Shown one piece after another: positions 24,242 to 34,120 of a stretch of 64,000 bases of DNA. Under the pieces are notes generated by a model, which ran no database searches, had not been told where the DNA came from, and saw only the letters and a program-made list of their open reading frames with translations. How positions within the stretch are numbered: position 1 is the stretch's first letter; each line of letters starts with the position of its first letter. Origin of the DNA: Branchiostoma floridae (Eukaryota > Chordata > Leptocardii > Amphioxiformes > Branchiostomatidae); the NCBI RefSeq assembly GCF_000003815.2, contig NC_049979.1, forward strand, positions 25,294,058-25,358,057. Reading direction: 5' to 3'. The translations under genes and the position numbers were made by a program.

Positions 24242-25079
24242 CAAGCGTTATGACTTTTCACTATTTTGGGTGTTTATGCATGACGTCACAGCCCACCCGA
24301 TACTGGTCGGTTGAACCTGTCACGTCCAACTCTGCAGGATCTGCTTATACATGTGTGTAATCTAATGTTTACGTGACCATACTTGCGAATTCAAAGTTTA
24401 CATGTCATCCTTCCAGGTTTAACCATCTAACATGGCGGACAACAGTTGCGAAATAGTCACGTATACGTACGTACGTGCAAAGACCCTCAGATGAAATGCG
24501 CAAGCTTGAAATGTAGGACAGATTGACATTCCATGAAGAGGCACTGGCTGTTATTTGGTATTCAGAAAGTGCGCTCCGTGTGTTTGGGGAGATTATTGAT
24601 GTCTCTCAGTTCCGTGAAGCAATACAGCGGCTTCGGTGACGTATTAAATGTTGTCTGACATGTGATGAATGTTGTGTCGGCGCGGAGTGATACCTGGTGT
24701 TTCTCTGAATGTAGTCCTGACCGATGGAGGTAGGGGGACCTAGAAGATCGCTCAAGGGGTATTCAATGAATGAAAAAATGGTGTTTAAATTGAAAGCAAT
24801 GCCACCACATATTGTAAACGATGACGTTTAATAGGTTGATCAGAATTGCCATTAAAATATTTGTCGTTGTTAATTGTGTTTGAGGTAACATTTCCTTTAG
24901 GTCTTTTTCTTTTGCTCTGCACTAAACATTTGACAACATGTCATATGCATTTAGAAAACAGTGTGCATAAAAATGATGCAAATATGGAAGCAGAGTAAGT
25001 AGATGGAAACGACACAATGCACAGGTGATTTTTTTAAAGATTTACTTGCGTTTTTATATGCGAAGAAGACTATTAACTA

Positions 25080-25183
25080 CTAGTCTGTGCATTAAAACAA
25101 ACTCTGCTGTCCGGGGCTGTAACCGGCCCAGGAGGCCGGCGGATGTTGGGCGAGCTGCTATTAGCGAGATTTAATCAGGCTAA
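25080..25183. repeat. Dispersed ~105-bp repeat, copy 2
   Basis: The second copy of the repeat at 19948-20056, with the same ordered blocks AAACTCTGCTGTCC, GGCTGTAA, GGCGGATGTT and GAGATTTAATCAGGCTAAT. Confidence 0.7.
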
Positions 25184-25456
25184 TTAACTACAGAAGTTGA
25201 CAATCTTTTTATTCATTTGAATCATATCTATTAATATCATATTAGGGATAATGAAAACGTTCTGGGTGCTAATTCCAATGCAATAAGCATCTTAATTTGC
25301 ATAATTTATTACCTTTAGCTGCCATATCTATGCATCCAAAACTAGTATGCCGCATTCAAATGCTATCAGGGAATAGCAGATCATAGCATACCATGGGAAT
25401 TCTAATTTTTTTTCATCAACCGGTTCATATATCAGTCCATTGACTCGATTTTAACT

Positions 25457-25578
25457 GGTAACATATCTTTGAAATTTGGTCCGATCTCATCCGAATTAAA
25501 AAAAAGCCCCGTTGTGAGGTAACATATCTTTGAAATTTGGTCCGATCTCATCCGAATTAAAAAAAAGCCCCGTTGTGA
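25457..25578. repeat. Perfect 61-bp tandem duplication
   Basis: GGTAACATATCTTTGAAATT through CCCCGTTGTGA occurs twice head to tail (25457-25517 and 25518-25578) without a mismatch that I can see. It is either a very recent duplication or an assembly artefact. Confidence 0.9.
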
Positions 25579-27906
25579 TAATTTTGAATCTACAGACGGT
25601 TAGAATTCATCACGTACTTGCCCATTTTTACGAGTGATTGAAAATTGCCACTTATTCCCACTCACCCGGTGCAGAAGTGGCCTGTCCCTAAAATTATTAC
25701 ACACCAACCTCGGGTAGCCCATAATACTCTCTGGTGTCGGGTTTCAGGCGACCGGTTTACATCCGTCCCCGAAAGGAGCCCTCCGCCCCGCGGTGCCGTC
25801 CGTCCAGCCAGCCCGACCCGGTTCTACAACTTAGCACCGTGACATACCCCTATAGTCATCCCCACGTAGTCACTTGGTATACAAGACAAATAGACCAGTA
25901 CAGAAGTGAGAAGGAAACCGATTCCTTAGGATTTAGGCCATGTAGGATCTACTTTTCGGGACCCAACTCCAGGTGCTGACAGTCTTAGGTTGCTCCGCGC
26001 CCGTTGGCTCCAGATTCACCGAATATTTGGATATTTTCTGATAAACGTGGCGATTGTTGGAAAGCAAACAAGGAATACCGGGTTCAGGCCTTCAGGATTT
26101 TGTGCCACTGACTAAGGTATTTGGGAAACTTCTTACGTGTATGATAAGTGAGAGGATTTATGTGTGGAAAAAATAGTGGTAGGGACGGGTGGCGGGACGG
26201 CTGCACTGCATCCAACATGGCTTCACTGTGATGACCTCAAAACGCTTCTCCAGACTGTGATCGCATCCCTCCCCTACCGACAGGACAAATCCTGGTATCC
26301 TGTCCTTGTTGTAGTACCTTTATAATGAACTGTGCTAGATTGTTGTCAAAGATTTTAGCCGTCGTACCTCTTGGTGGGTCGGGATTTGGACTCAAACAGA
26401 AGCGTGTTTCCCGCTGTTTGCACTGTTAGGCCGCCCGTTATGTTCCGTGTTTTTATATCGTCTGCAAGTGCTTCGTCTTTTCGGTGTACAAGTCCTTGCC
26501 GAAATGGACTTTTTAGCTCAGCATTGACTGTCCTAAATGTTCAGTGGTTGTGTCGGGATTCTATTCTGACCAAAAACGCAGATTAAATTCGTTTGATAGA
26601 TCAATGTAAGAGGACAGACGTGCAGTGAAGGAATTCGGGTCAACTGCAGAAAGAAACGATAGCCAGAAAATGGGCGGTGGTCAAAAACGCTCAGGCACGT
26701 TTTTGGTGGGGACCGTTAGAACGGGACATGACCTAGTCCTATGTTCTGTACCAACAACAGCGTTATATTCCACACCAACAGACCAACAATACTGGTTTAC
26801 ACCTTTGCAAGTAGATCTTATGTATTTTACAATATGGAGGGGGGTGGGGTGAATCAGGCTTCTTTCTCAACGATTCAATTAGGCGGCCAAAAATTTCATT
26901 CCCTTGTTCAGAAGGGAAATTCCAAACGTGCACTGCTTGTGCCACTGTGTTTTTCCTCCTCTGTACTGAACCATAATTTGGTGTGGCCTTGATTTTGAAA
27001 GGAGAATGTGTCGGATTAGATTATGTGTGAAAGAAAGGTCTGTCTCACCTGGTTCAAAACATACCAGGTAATCGGACCCGTGTTTTCAACCCATGTCTCT
27101 GTGTGGGAGGGGGGCGGAAAACAAACAGGGTACTGTTTTGTGTGCACATAATTTATTGTGGAGCAAGGGTGGGGTTTCTAGTAGTGCAAACTGCAACGGA
27201 TGTGTTGGGCTGAATATGCTTGAAAAAGAAAGAAAGTGTGGGTTTGCATGCCTACGTAACTCTGACTTGTACAACTGTAAAGTCAGTCAGAAAGGTCATC
27301 CTGCAAGGCACTGTGAAATGCATCACCAGCCGCTTGGAATTATTCCACCTCCCACCAACATTTTTACTCATCACCAGACTGGCTGGTCTGAAACTGTTGA
27401 TGCAGTTTTATAATGTCTTCAGCACAAATGTAGCGAAACACATCGCTCCAGGGCATGGAGAATAGCTAGAGCACACAGACGAGGAATTTAAGATGAGATA
27501 GCCGGAATAACAGAGACGCAGCCATCAGATAATTTCATTACCACCTATTAGTGTCAGCTCTACTTAAGTCAGATATCTACAATTTCCAAAAGATGGAGTG
27601 CGACAAAGGAAGCCTTGTTGTTATGGTAAATATCTTGCTTGTTGTCTCCAAAGGCATTGTTCCCTTGTGAGGGATGAAGCAATAGAATGAAAAGCAGTCT
27701 ATAATAACAACAGCTTTTAGTTCTTTGTTTGTCAAGAACAAGTGTATATGGTTTGAACCTGTTGTTATCCAGGTAGAACTATACACATTGTCTTTTATGC
27801 AAAGGCACAGCTTTTGCATAAAATACCAGACTGACAGGATCTAGCAAAATACTGCCAGAGGTGGAAACACTTCACTGAGAGTTGTACTGCCTCTCTGGCT
27901 GTCCAG

Positions 27907-27977
27907 CTATGGGATTGATGATGAAGATGATGATGCCAGTGTTATCCCAGAGAAGCCAAAATTGATCAACAGTTTTG
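27907..27977 (+). other. Candidate isolated exon
   Basis: The acceptor TCTCTGGCTGTCCAG and donor TTTTG|GTAAAA bound 71 nt with one open frame reading YGIDDEDDDASVIPEKPK then LINSF. The acidic run followed by IPEKPKLI looks like real protein, but I recognise no family and found no convincing partner exon. It might belong to the candidate gene at 21.4 kb or be chance. Confidence 0.25.
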
Positions 27978-28323
27978 GTAAAAGCCAGGTAATCTTCGTC
28001 CTGTTGTGCCAAAAGATGTAAATCAGTTTCCCGCTAGACCAATGATATCTGTAAATTGCAAATTGGCAATGATTGATACAACTTTATGGTATTATGGTTT
28101 GATATGATAGGTCCAAACATCATATCAGCTTACATTGCTCAGGGATATGTAACTTTGCAACTGGTAATGGAATATATTGATAGATAGAGGCAAGTGGAAA
28201 ATGCTGAGACGTTCATCAACTCAAAACCGTTACGAGGATAGAAGCAGACAGCATAGACTTGTCCAGAATATTAAACAAGTTATCACTTTCAATGGTAAGG
28301 TATTCCTATCAAGCATGTAGTAT

Positions 28324-29054
28324 CAGGGCTCGAAATACCACATGCATATGCAAGTTTGTGCATGTAAAATTGGTGTGGTGCAAGTAAGTTTGGACCAAAC
28401 TTGCACCAGTGCAAGTTACTTTTATCCACTAATACCTGACGTTAGAAAAAGCTTACACACACCAAGAATATTGTCTGCCATTGAAAGGTAAAAGAAAACA
28501 ACACTGAATAAAAAAAATAGCCTAAATTTGTTATTTCTAAACTTGGTTAGACATCCAGGTAAACAAAATTTGAAGACAATTCCATCTCTATAATGCTAAT
28601 AATTCCTATGGTGTTGTCTTACCTTGATTTGCATATGAGTAAATACATTTTCCATACAATTTAGTGACTTTGATATGATCAACTGGATTTTCCAGTTATA
28701 TGTGTTTGTATTGAGTTGTTCTAGCGATGGTTAAGAATAGTGATGGAAGTCACTCGAAGAGTCCAGAAGAAATCTATTGATCTTATCAAGTTGTAGACAT
28801 TGAATTGTCTTAAATTAAGCCTAAATTCACATTTGTTGTACAATTTGAAATCCAAAATAAAATACGCTTTGGAAAACAAATATCCAAACATGTGGTCTTT
28901 ATGTATCCCCATATATTTGCAAATTTTCAGAAGAAGAATAAAGGGTTAACAGTTCACTATTTTGGGTTGTGCAAGTAAGTTTCTTTTGGTGCAAGTTACC
29001 TTTGGCTTAACTTGCACTGGTGCAAGTTGACTGAAAAGTGTATTTCGAGCCCTG
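28324..29054. mobile_element. CAGGGCTCGAAAT-ended element, copy D
   Basis: Ends CAGGGCTCGAAATA and TATTTCGAGCCCTG are perfect inverted repeats, flanked on both sides by AGTAT (28319-28323 and 29055-29059), a perfect 5-bp target duplication. Both arms iterate the word ACTTGCA(C)/TGCAAGT in place of the ACCTGCA of copies A, B, C and E. The 731-bp body has no transposase frame. Confidence 0.85.
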
Positions 29055-30966
29055 AGTATGCATATGTAGCTAATGATAAAATAGTTTACACATAATGTAA
29101 AAGCACATTGCAATCATGTTTGTTGAAAAAAATTCAATGAAACATGCATGATTGATCACATTTGATACCTTTTCTAACAAAACTGATTTCAAACTTGATA
29201 TTATGTTTGCTGACTAGAAATGAAACCTTACAAGGATCATTAACGTGTCTGTAACTTGGTATTTCTTTATAAAACTGTTCTGTCATTTCGATTTTGTTCA
29301 GCTGGAGGAAAAACATGAAATTAAGTAGGATTGATGCCAAAATCAACAATGAATGAGTTGAAATTAAAAGAAAATAATTATAGATTGCTATCTTGTAAAC
29401 TTAAGGCTTCGGGTAACCTGACAGTCTTGAGGGTAGATAGTCGATAAGGCTAAAAACAAAGAATGTGTCACCATGGTGCATATACAGTAGGGTAGGGGCT
29501 TAGATGATATTAGCCATTCCATAATTGACTGAAAATCAATAGACGTCCTTTGGTGGGCTTGACTGGTTACCCCAGCACAGTGACCTCTGACATCTCGCCA
29601 TGGGTGCAGCTCCACAACAATTTTTGGCAGGCTGAAAAGATAGAGATGCTGTTAGTCAGGCCTGCCAGTATCAGCAAAACATTCATACAATTTTAATTGT
29701 TAGTGTCATCAGGGAAGAGTCCATGCCTGTTAGGGAAGCTATCAGAGCAAGGAGGATTTTACTCAAGCACTGAAAGTCTGAAAATAATATCAGCTGTGTC
29801 AGTCTTGGTATCAGGATTCAATAGTTCATCATGGTGAACCCTAGAATAGACAGATTTGCGCTTGCTTGCAGTAGGCAGAATAACTACTCTCCAAGCAGAG
29901 GTTGGTGGAAGAAATCGTGACCTTTTCCTTTCATCCGTTTTTTATCGACCAACAAAGAAAACCTGAAATTGCAAAATTAACAATTTGGTGCTCTGATAGA
30001 GTTGTATATGCTTGTGCAGGTGGTAGGGACAGTCCGACTGAGGTAGTGTTATGTGAGTCAAGTTCCAGCATGGTGAAATGCTGATGCTAGCACCATTATT
30101 TCATTTTCAAGTTATTATCTCTGTTATGATTTCTTATGTCGCAATTCTTTCATACCAACACGGATGTGTACCCATGCTTACTAACAATACCATGTCCTTG
30201 TTTTGCAAGGGTGGATACACATCATATAGCTAGTTTGAAAAAAAACTAAAAAAAAAAGTCAAAAGTCACTTTGATTTAGTCCCACTAAACTAAAATAAAG
30301 CAGTTATCATGTATGTCCATGAATCAAACTGTACCAATTGTAAGGTGAAAATTCTGTCAGTGAGTACTTTTGCAAGGTCAGATATTTTGGGGGGTTGCAT
30401 CCTGTTTTTTCTTTTTGCTTTAAGGTTTGTTATGGTTTTAATGTGCTATGTTGCATATTTTATTCCCTCTAGAACAGAACTGATAAAATGTTAGATTTTG
30501 TAGTTGATGTGAACTGGTCTGTGAACTTGGCTGTTGTTTGCTATACCGTTGGCAGATGAATGGGTTGGGGAAAGCTGTGTTTACCAGCTATTGGCTGACG
30601 CTAGGCATCCTGTAGATTTTTAACAGGGTCCTCGAAGCGAGCAACAAAGGCTTTCATTAACGGTCACTTTGCCTTTTATTTTCATGCAGAGGTAGATACA
30701 CACTTACATGTATCTATTATCAACACCAGCAATTCAGAAAATTTATACTTACTAACTTAGCTTTTTCATGTCACATGGTCTGATTGTTGAAATCAAATTA
30801 TATATTTGGATAGGAAAGTAATGAACATTTTGTACAATAATATTCTGAACTAGGAAAAGTAAACAATACAGTTCTAATTTGAACCAGATGCTAAGACTTC
30901 ATGCTTGAGATGATTGAGAAAATTGATTTGACATGGTAATTTTCCACCACTTTGCAGAATTGATAT

Positions 30967-32078
30967 ACAGTAGAAGTCGCTTATTAGGGAAGGCCATTTG
31001 CCAGCTAAATTTTCCCGACTAACCGGCGTTCCCGATTAAAAGATGTTGCTCGAAATGACCCGAGTGGGGATGGGGGAGGGGGGCATCGGTGAACGCATCG
31101 CACGCATTGACACAAAGAATACAACACAATCATTTCTACCACAAATAATCAAGTCCATAATTTCATCAAACTCCACAAATATACTTATTAGCCGCTTTCA
31201 GCTTAAAATTTATCTTTTATCGGTAATTGTGATATTGTTATCACATTTTAGTGTCGAAGAACTAATCGCGATGCATCAAAAGATCTGTTACGTTTCGTCT
31301 ATAGTATCGGCTTGAAGAAAACAAAGAAATTAACACTGCTAAAACACGTTAAGCTACTGAAAAAAAACGAGGTACATATGCAAACGTATTCTAAATTTGC
31401 CAAATGAACAATTGTTTTGATTAATAGAGGACTGATCAAGGGTACAGTGCACGCGCTTACTACGTAAGATTTGTCGACATGTGATACACAGACGAAAAAC
31501 ATCGCTACGTTGTAGGACGAAAACGCTCTTGGTTTTCAGACAAACTTTATGTACTAGGCGAAAATACTCATGACTAACGCATAAATAAACTGTTAATCTT
31601 CATATCTACAAATTTTCCAGTTACGATGTCCACAGATTACACTGAAATTTTGCCACAGTCGACAGCGTCATTTTCAAAACATTTCCATCACGAAAACAAA
31701 GATGGCGGACGCGGCGTCATGTGTAGTATCCCATGATTCCCTGCGGCAACCGCCGGGCCGCGCGCTAGCGACGTAAATTGAATAGAAATCGCGGCCTTTT
31801 CGGACTCAAAACAGGCAGTTTTGATACTTTTGGCGATCTGATATCTTTATACGGGAAAATTTTGGTTCATTCCTGCTGATTCTGGTGATTTGTTTGGCAT
31901 ATTTCGGGGTTAACATGCGTTGTAACTTGAATTTTTTTCCCGATTAGCCGATTTGGGCTTTGCAAATATGGGGTGCTGTAAACAATAGCGCCAATGGGAA
32001 ATGGTTTTGGATTTCAAAATTCTTTGCAACTAACCGATTTTTGCGACTAAGCGTATTGCAAATAGCTGGCTTCCACTG
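30967..32078. mobile_element. Pogo/mariner-like non-autonomous element
   Basis: Ends CAGTAGAAGTCGCTTATTAG and, reversed, CAGTGGAAGCCAGCTATTTG are imperfect inverted repeats flanked by TA on both sides. This is the pattern of Tc1/mariner (pogo) elements. The 1.1-kb body has repeated CTAACCG/CGGTTAG-type subterminal words but no transposase. A central CpG-rich piece at about 31695-31760 carries AAAGATGGCGGAC (YY1-like) and CCCATGATTCCCTGCGG (resembling a ZNF143 site). Confidence 0.7.
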
Positions 32079-33350
32079 TATGTGTATTCAGTGATTGAGC
32101 CAACATAATGTAAACTTCATCGTGCAATACATGTAAATTTGTTAGTTGGAGTTTTTATTTTATGGTGGTTATTTGTGAATGGTAATCCGTATGCAGAAAT
32201 ACTCAAAGTCACTAATGACATTTAAAAAGCCACCTAGATTAGAGAGTTTTATGTTGGCAGAAAGCCAACAGTGAAAATAGAAAGGGATGAGGCAATAGTA
32301 GAAATATGTGCCTCTGCAGTCATAGCACTAGTATGATTATATGGTTTGTGTGTCTCCAGGTTGTAGCTTGGTTGTAATAACCCTATTTGTAACTGCCCAG
32401 TACATAGGTAGAACAGGACATTGTGATTATGTTTACTTCATTATGTTTGTCTTATGTTATTATGATGTTGATATAACTGCAGCAAGGTTTATTGGAATTT
32501 GATTATATTTGAGCATAATGCAAGGTGAAATTATATTGATTCATTTTGATTGCCATAACGTTTATCTACTAGATGGAGCATCATAGATATTTGGTTGTGC
32601 CACTGTTGAGCAATTTATATGCAGGATTGACCCGGTTTTTTATCTCACCTCACCTATCCTTGGACCTTCTAGTGGGTCATTGGGGCATCATGACTGTTTG
32701 CTGCACTATCCTCCTGCATCTGACTCTGTCTTCTGCTGTTCTCTTTTGGAAGGTGGTAATTAATTTCACATCTAATTGGATGGCCAAAGCAGAAGACCAG
32801 GGTAGGGCCACAGAAATTGGGTTAATCAAATCTAACACGTCAATCAGATCCAGTCAGCCTAGTCTATGTAGGACTAGCTAATGACTGTCTCATGCCGCAT
32901 TTGCGATAACGATGACAATTTGAAAAATGCGGATGAATCCGTTTCAAAACCACCTCGCGAGGCCAGAAAAATCTGCGTCAAATCCGTTTCGGAGCGTTCA
33001 TGATGACAAATTTATCCTTATCAGCCAACAGTGCAGATGCATCCACATGAATTTTTGCATCATGAACGGGGCCTCAGAAAAGAAGAGCAGAAAAGAAAAG
33101 AAAGGCAATTGAATTGTTAATCTTGCTGCAGCTGCTTAAAAATGACTCTTTTAATGTCAACTGTTAGCATATTTTTTGTTTTTACATTGAGCAACATTTA
33201 CTACTGAGTGCTTGACAACTTACTTCCAAGAAAGCAAAAGTTAATACCTTGGTAAGAATAATATTTGTGGTCTCTTTCCCTAAACCTGTGTATCATTGAG
33301 ACCTATTGGCTAAGGTTTGCTCACAGATGTTATCACTAAAATTGCAAGTC

Positions 33351-33353
33351 TAA
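33351..33353. other. Left target-site trinucleotide TAA of Harbinger
   Basis: TAA precedes the left terminal repeat and TTA follows the right one (40390-40392). Harbinger elements duplicate three bases, usually TWA. The middle base differs, so one copy has mutated or the boundary is off by one. Confidence 0.55.
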
Positions 33354-33383
33354 GGCCGACTTTATACAGACAACACTTTCATA

Positions 33384-33513
33384 GTCGTGCGACTGTTGTT
33401 GTCGACAACGTTGCCGGCGACGATATTTTTAGGCTGTCTAAAGAAGATCAAAACAGTCGTGCGAGGGTTTTCCTCGAATCATCGTGCGACCACCTCGGAC
33501 CCGGTCGCGCGAC
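33384..33513. promoter_or_regulatory. Subterminal GTCGTGCGAC repeats, possible binding sites
   Basis: GTCGTGCGAC or close variants occur at 33384-33393, 33456-33465, 33482-33490 and 33504-33513, and one lies in the right terminus. Iterated subterminal palindromes in Harbinger elements are plausible binding sites for the Myb-like protein. The role here is inference from position only. Confidence 0.4.
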
Positions 33514-33765
33514 CCTTCAGCGGGGGGCCCGCGTTGATTTTTCCGCTGTCTAAAGAAAAACGTTGCCGGCGATGCAAGCTGGAGGTCATGGGTCATATGT
33601 TAATTAGCCTGCGCACGCCATTTCCTGTCCCCAAACGTGGAAAACTCCCGCCATTTTGTTGTCTGAGGTCGTGTTTGTATTTGCTGTTTATTCGCTATTA
33701 TTTTCCGTCTAGGAGGCCGTTTTGCTTTAGATTTTTACTTTTTATCTAACGTAAGTAGGTAGAAT

Positions 33766-34120
33766 ATGGCCGAAGGCCACGGCAGGCTATGGGGAGTGGA
33801 GGAAACGCGGTGTTTGGTCGGACTTTGGGGAGAACTGGAGGTTCAGAAAAAATTCGACAACTTTCGCAGCAAACAAGCTATGGAGAAGATTGTCCGCGGC
33901 ATGAGCGAGGCGGGATTTGAGCGCACCCTCAAGCAGATTCAGACAAAAATGCGGGACATGCGCTACAGGTACCGAAAAGCAAAGAGAGACAACCAGAAGA
34001 GTGGGGCCGGCCCGTCAACGTGCCCGTTTTATGCCGAGCTGGACAAGATGCTTGGGGACAGGCCTGCCACACTGCCCCACCACATCGTGCAAACCAACTT
34101 CAGCTCATCCTCAGCATCAG
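33766..34120 (+). CDS. Myb/SANT-like gene exon 1
   Basis: The ATG at 33766 follows a promoter region inside the transposon. The 355-nt exon encodes the whole Myb/SANT-like domain and ends CAG|GTATTT in phase 1. This ATG is used because the domain begins within seven residues of it. Confidence 0.85.

Larger units (their letters stand above)
22251..27906. other. Intergenic, partly CpG-rich region
   Basis: It contains a long foldback element (22580-22776), an inverted-repeat element (23271-23536), a second foldback (24038-24241), a dispersed repeat copy (25080-25183) and a 61-bp tandem duplication (25457-25578). From about 24.2 to 27 kb the DNA is richer in CpG than its surroundings, with no recognised transposon over most of it. 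I see no protein-coding exon that I can support. Confidence 0.55.
27978..33350. other. Intergenic or 5' intronic region
   Basis: It holds a long CAGGGCTCGAAAT-ended element (28324-29054), an isolated foldback end (29885-29902) and a TA-flanked element (30967-32078). A block at about 32890-33076 is rich in ATGAACG/GGGGCCTC words and may be another transposon piece. Otherwise I see only AT-rich DNA. Confidence 0.55.

Noticed and set aside
32573-32881. 102-codon frame with a hydrophobic stretch (membrane-protein-like)
   Set aside because: It is preceded by a weak acceptor and has no partner exon or recognised family; long hydrophobic runs arise easily by chance in T-rich DNA.
32890-33076. Possible further transposon with ATGAACGGGGCC end
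   Set aside because: Only one plausible end is visible and no matching partner or duplication was found.
33387-33749. 120-codon frame in the Harbinger left end
   Set aside because: A similar frame recurs in the MITE at 53399 because the terminal sequence is shared; it has no protein motif and precedes the real Myb-like start.
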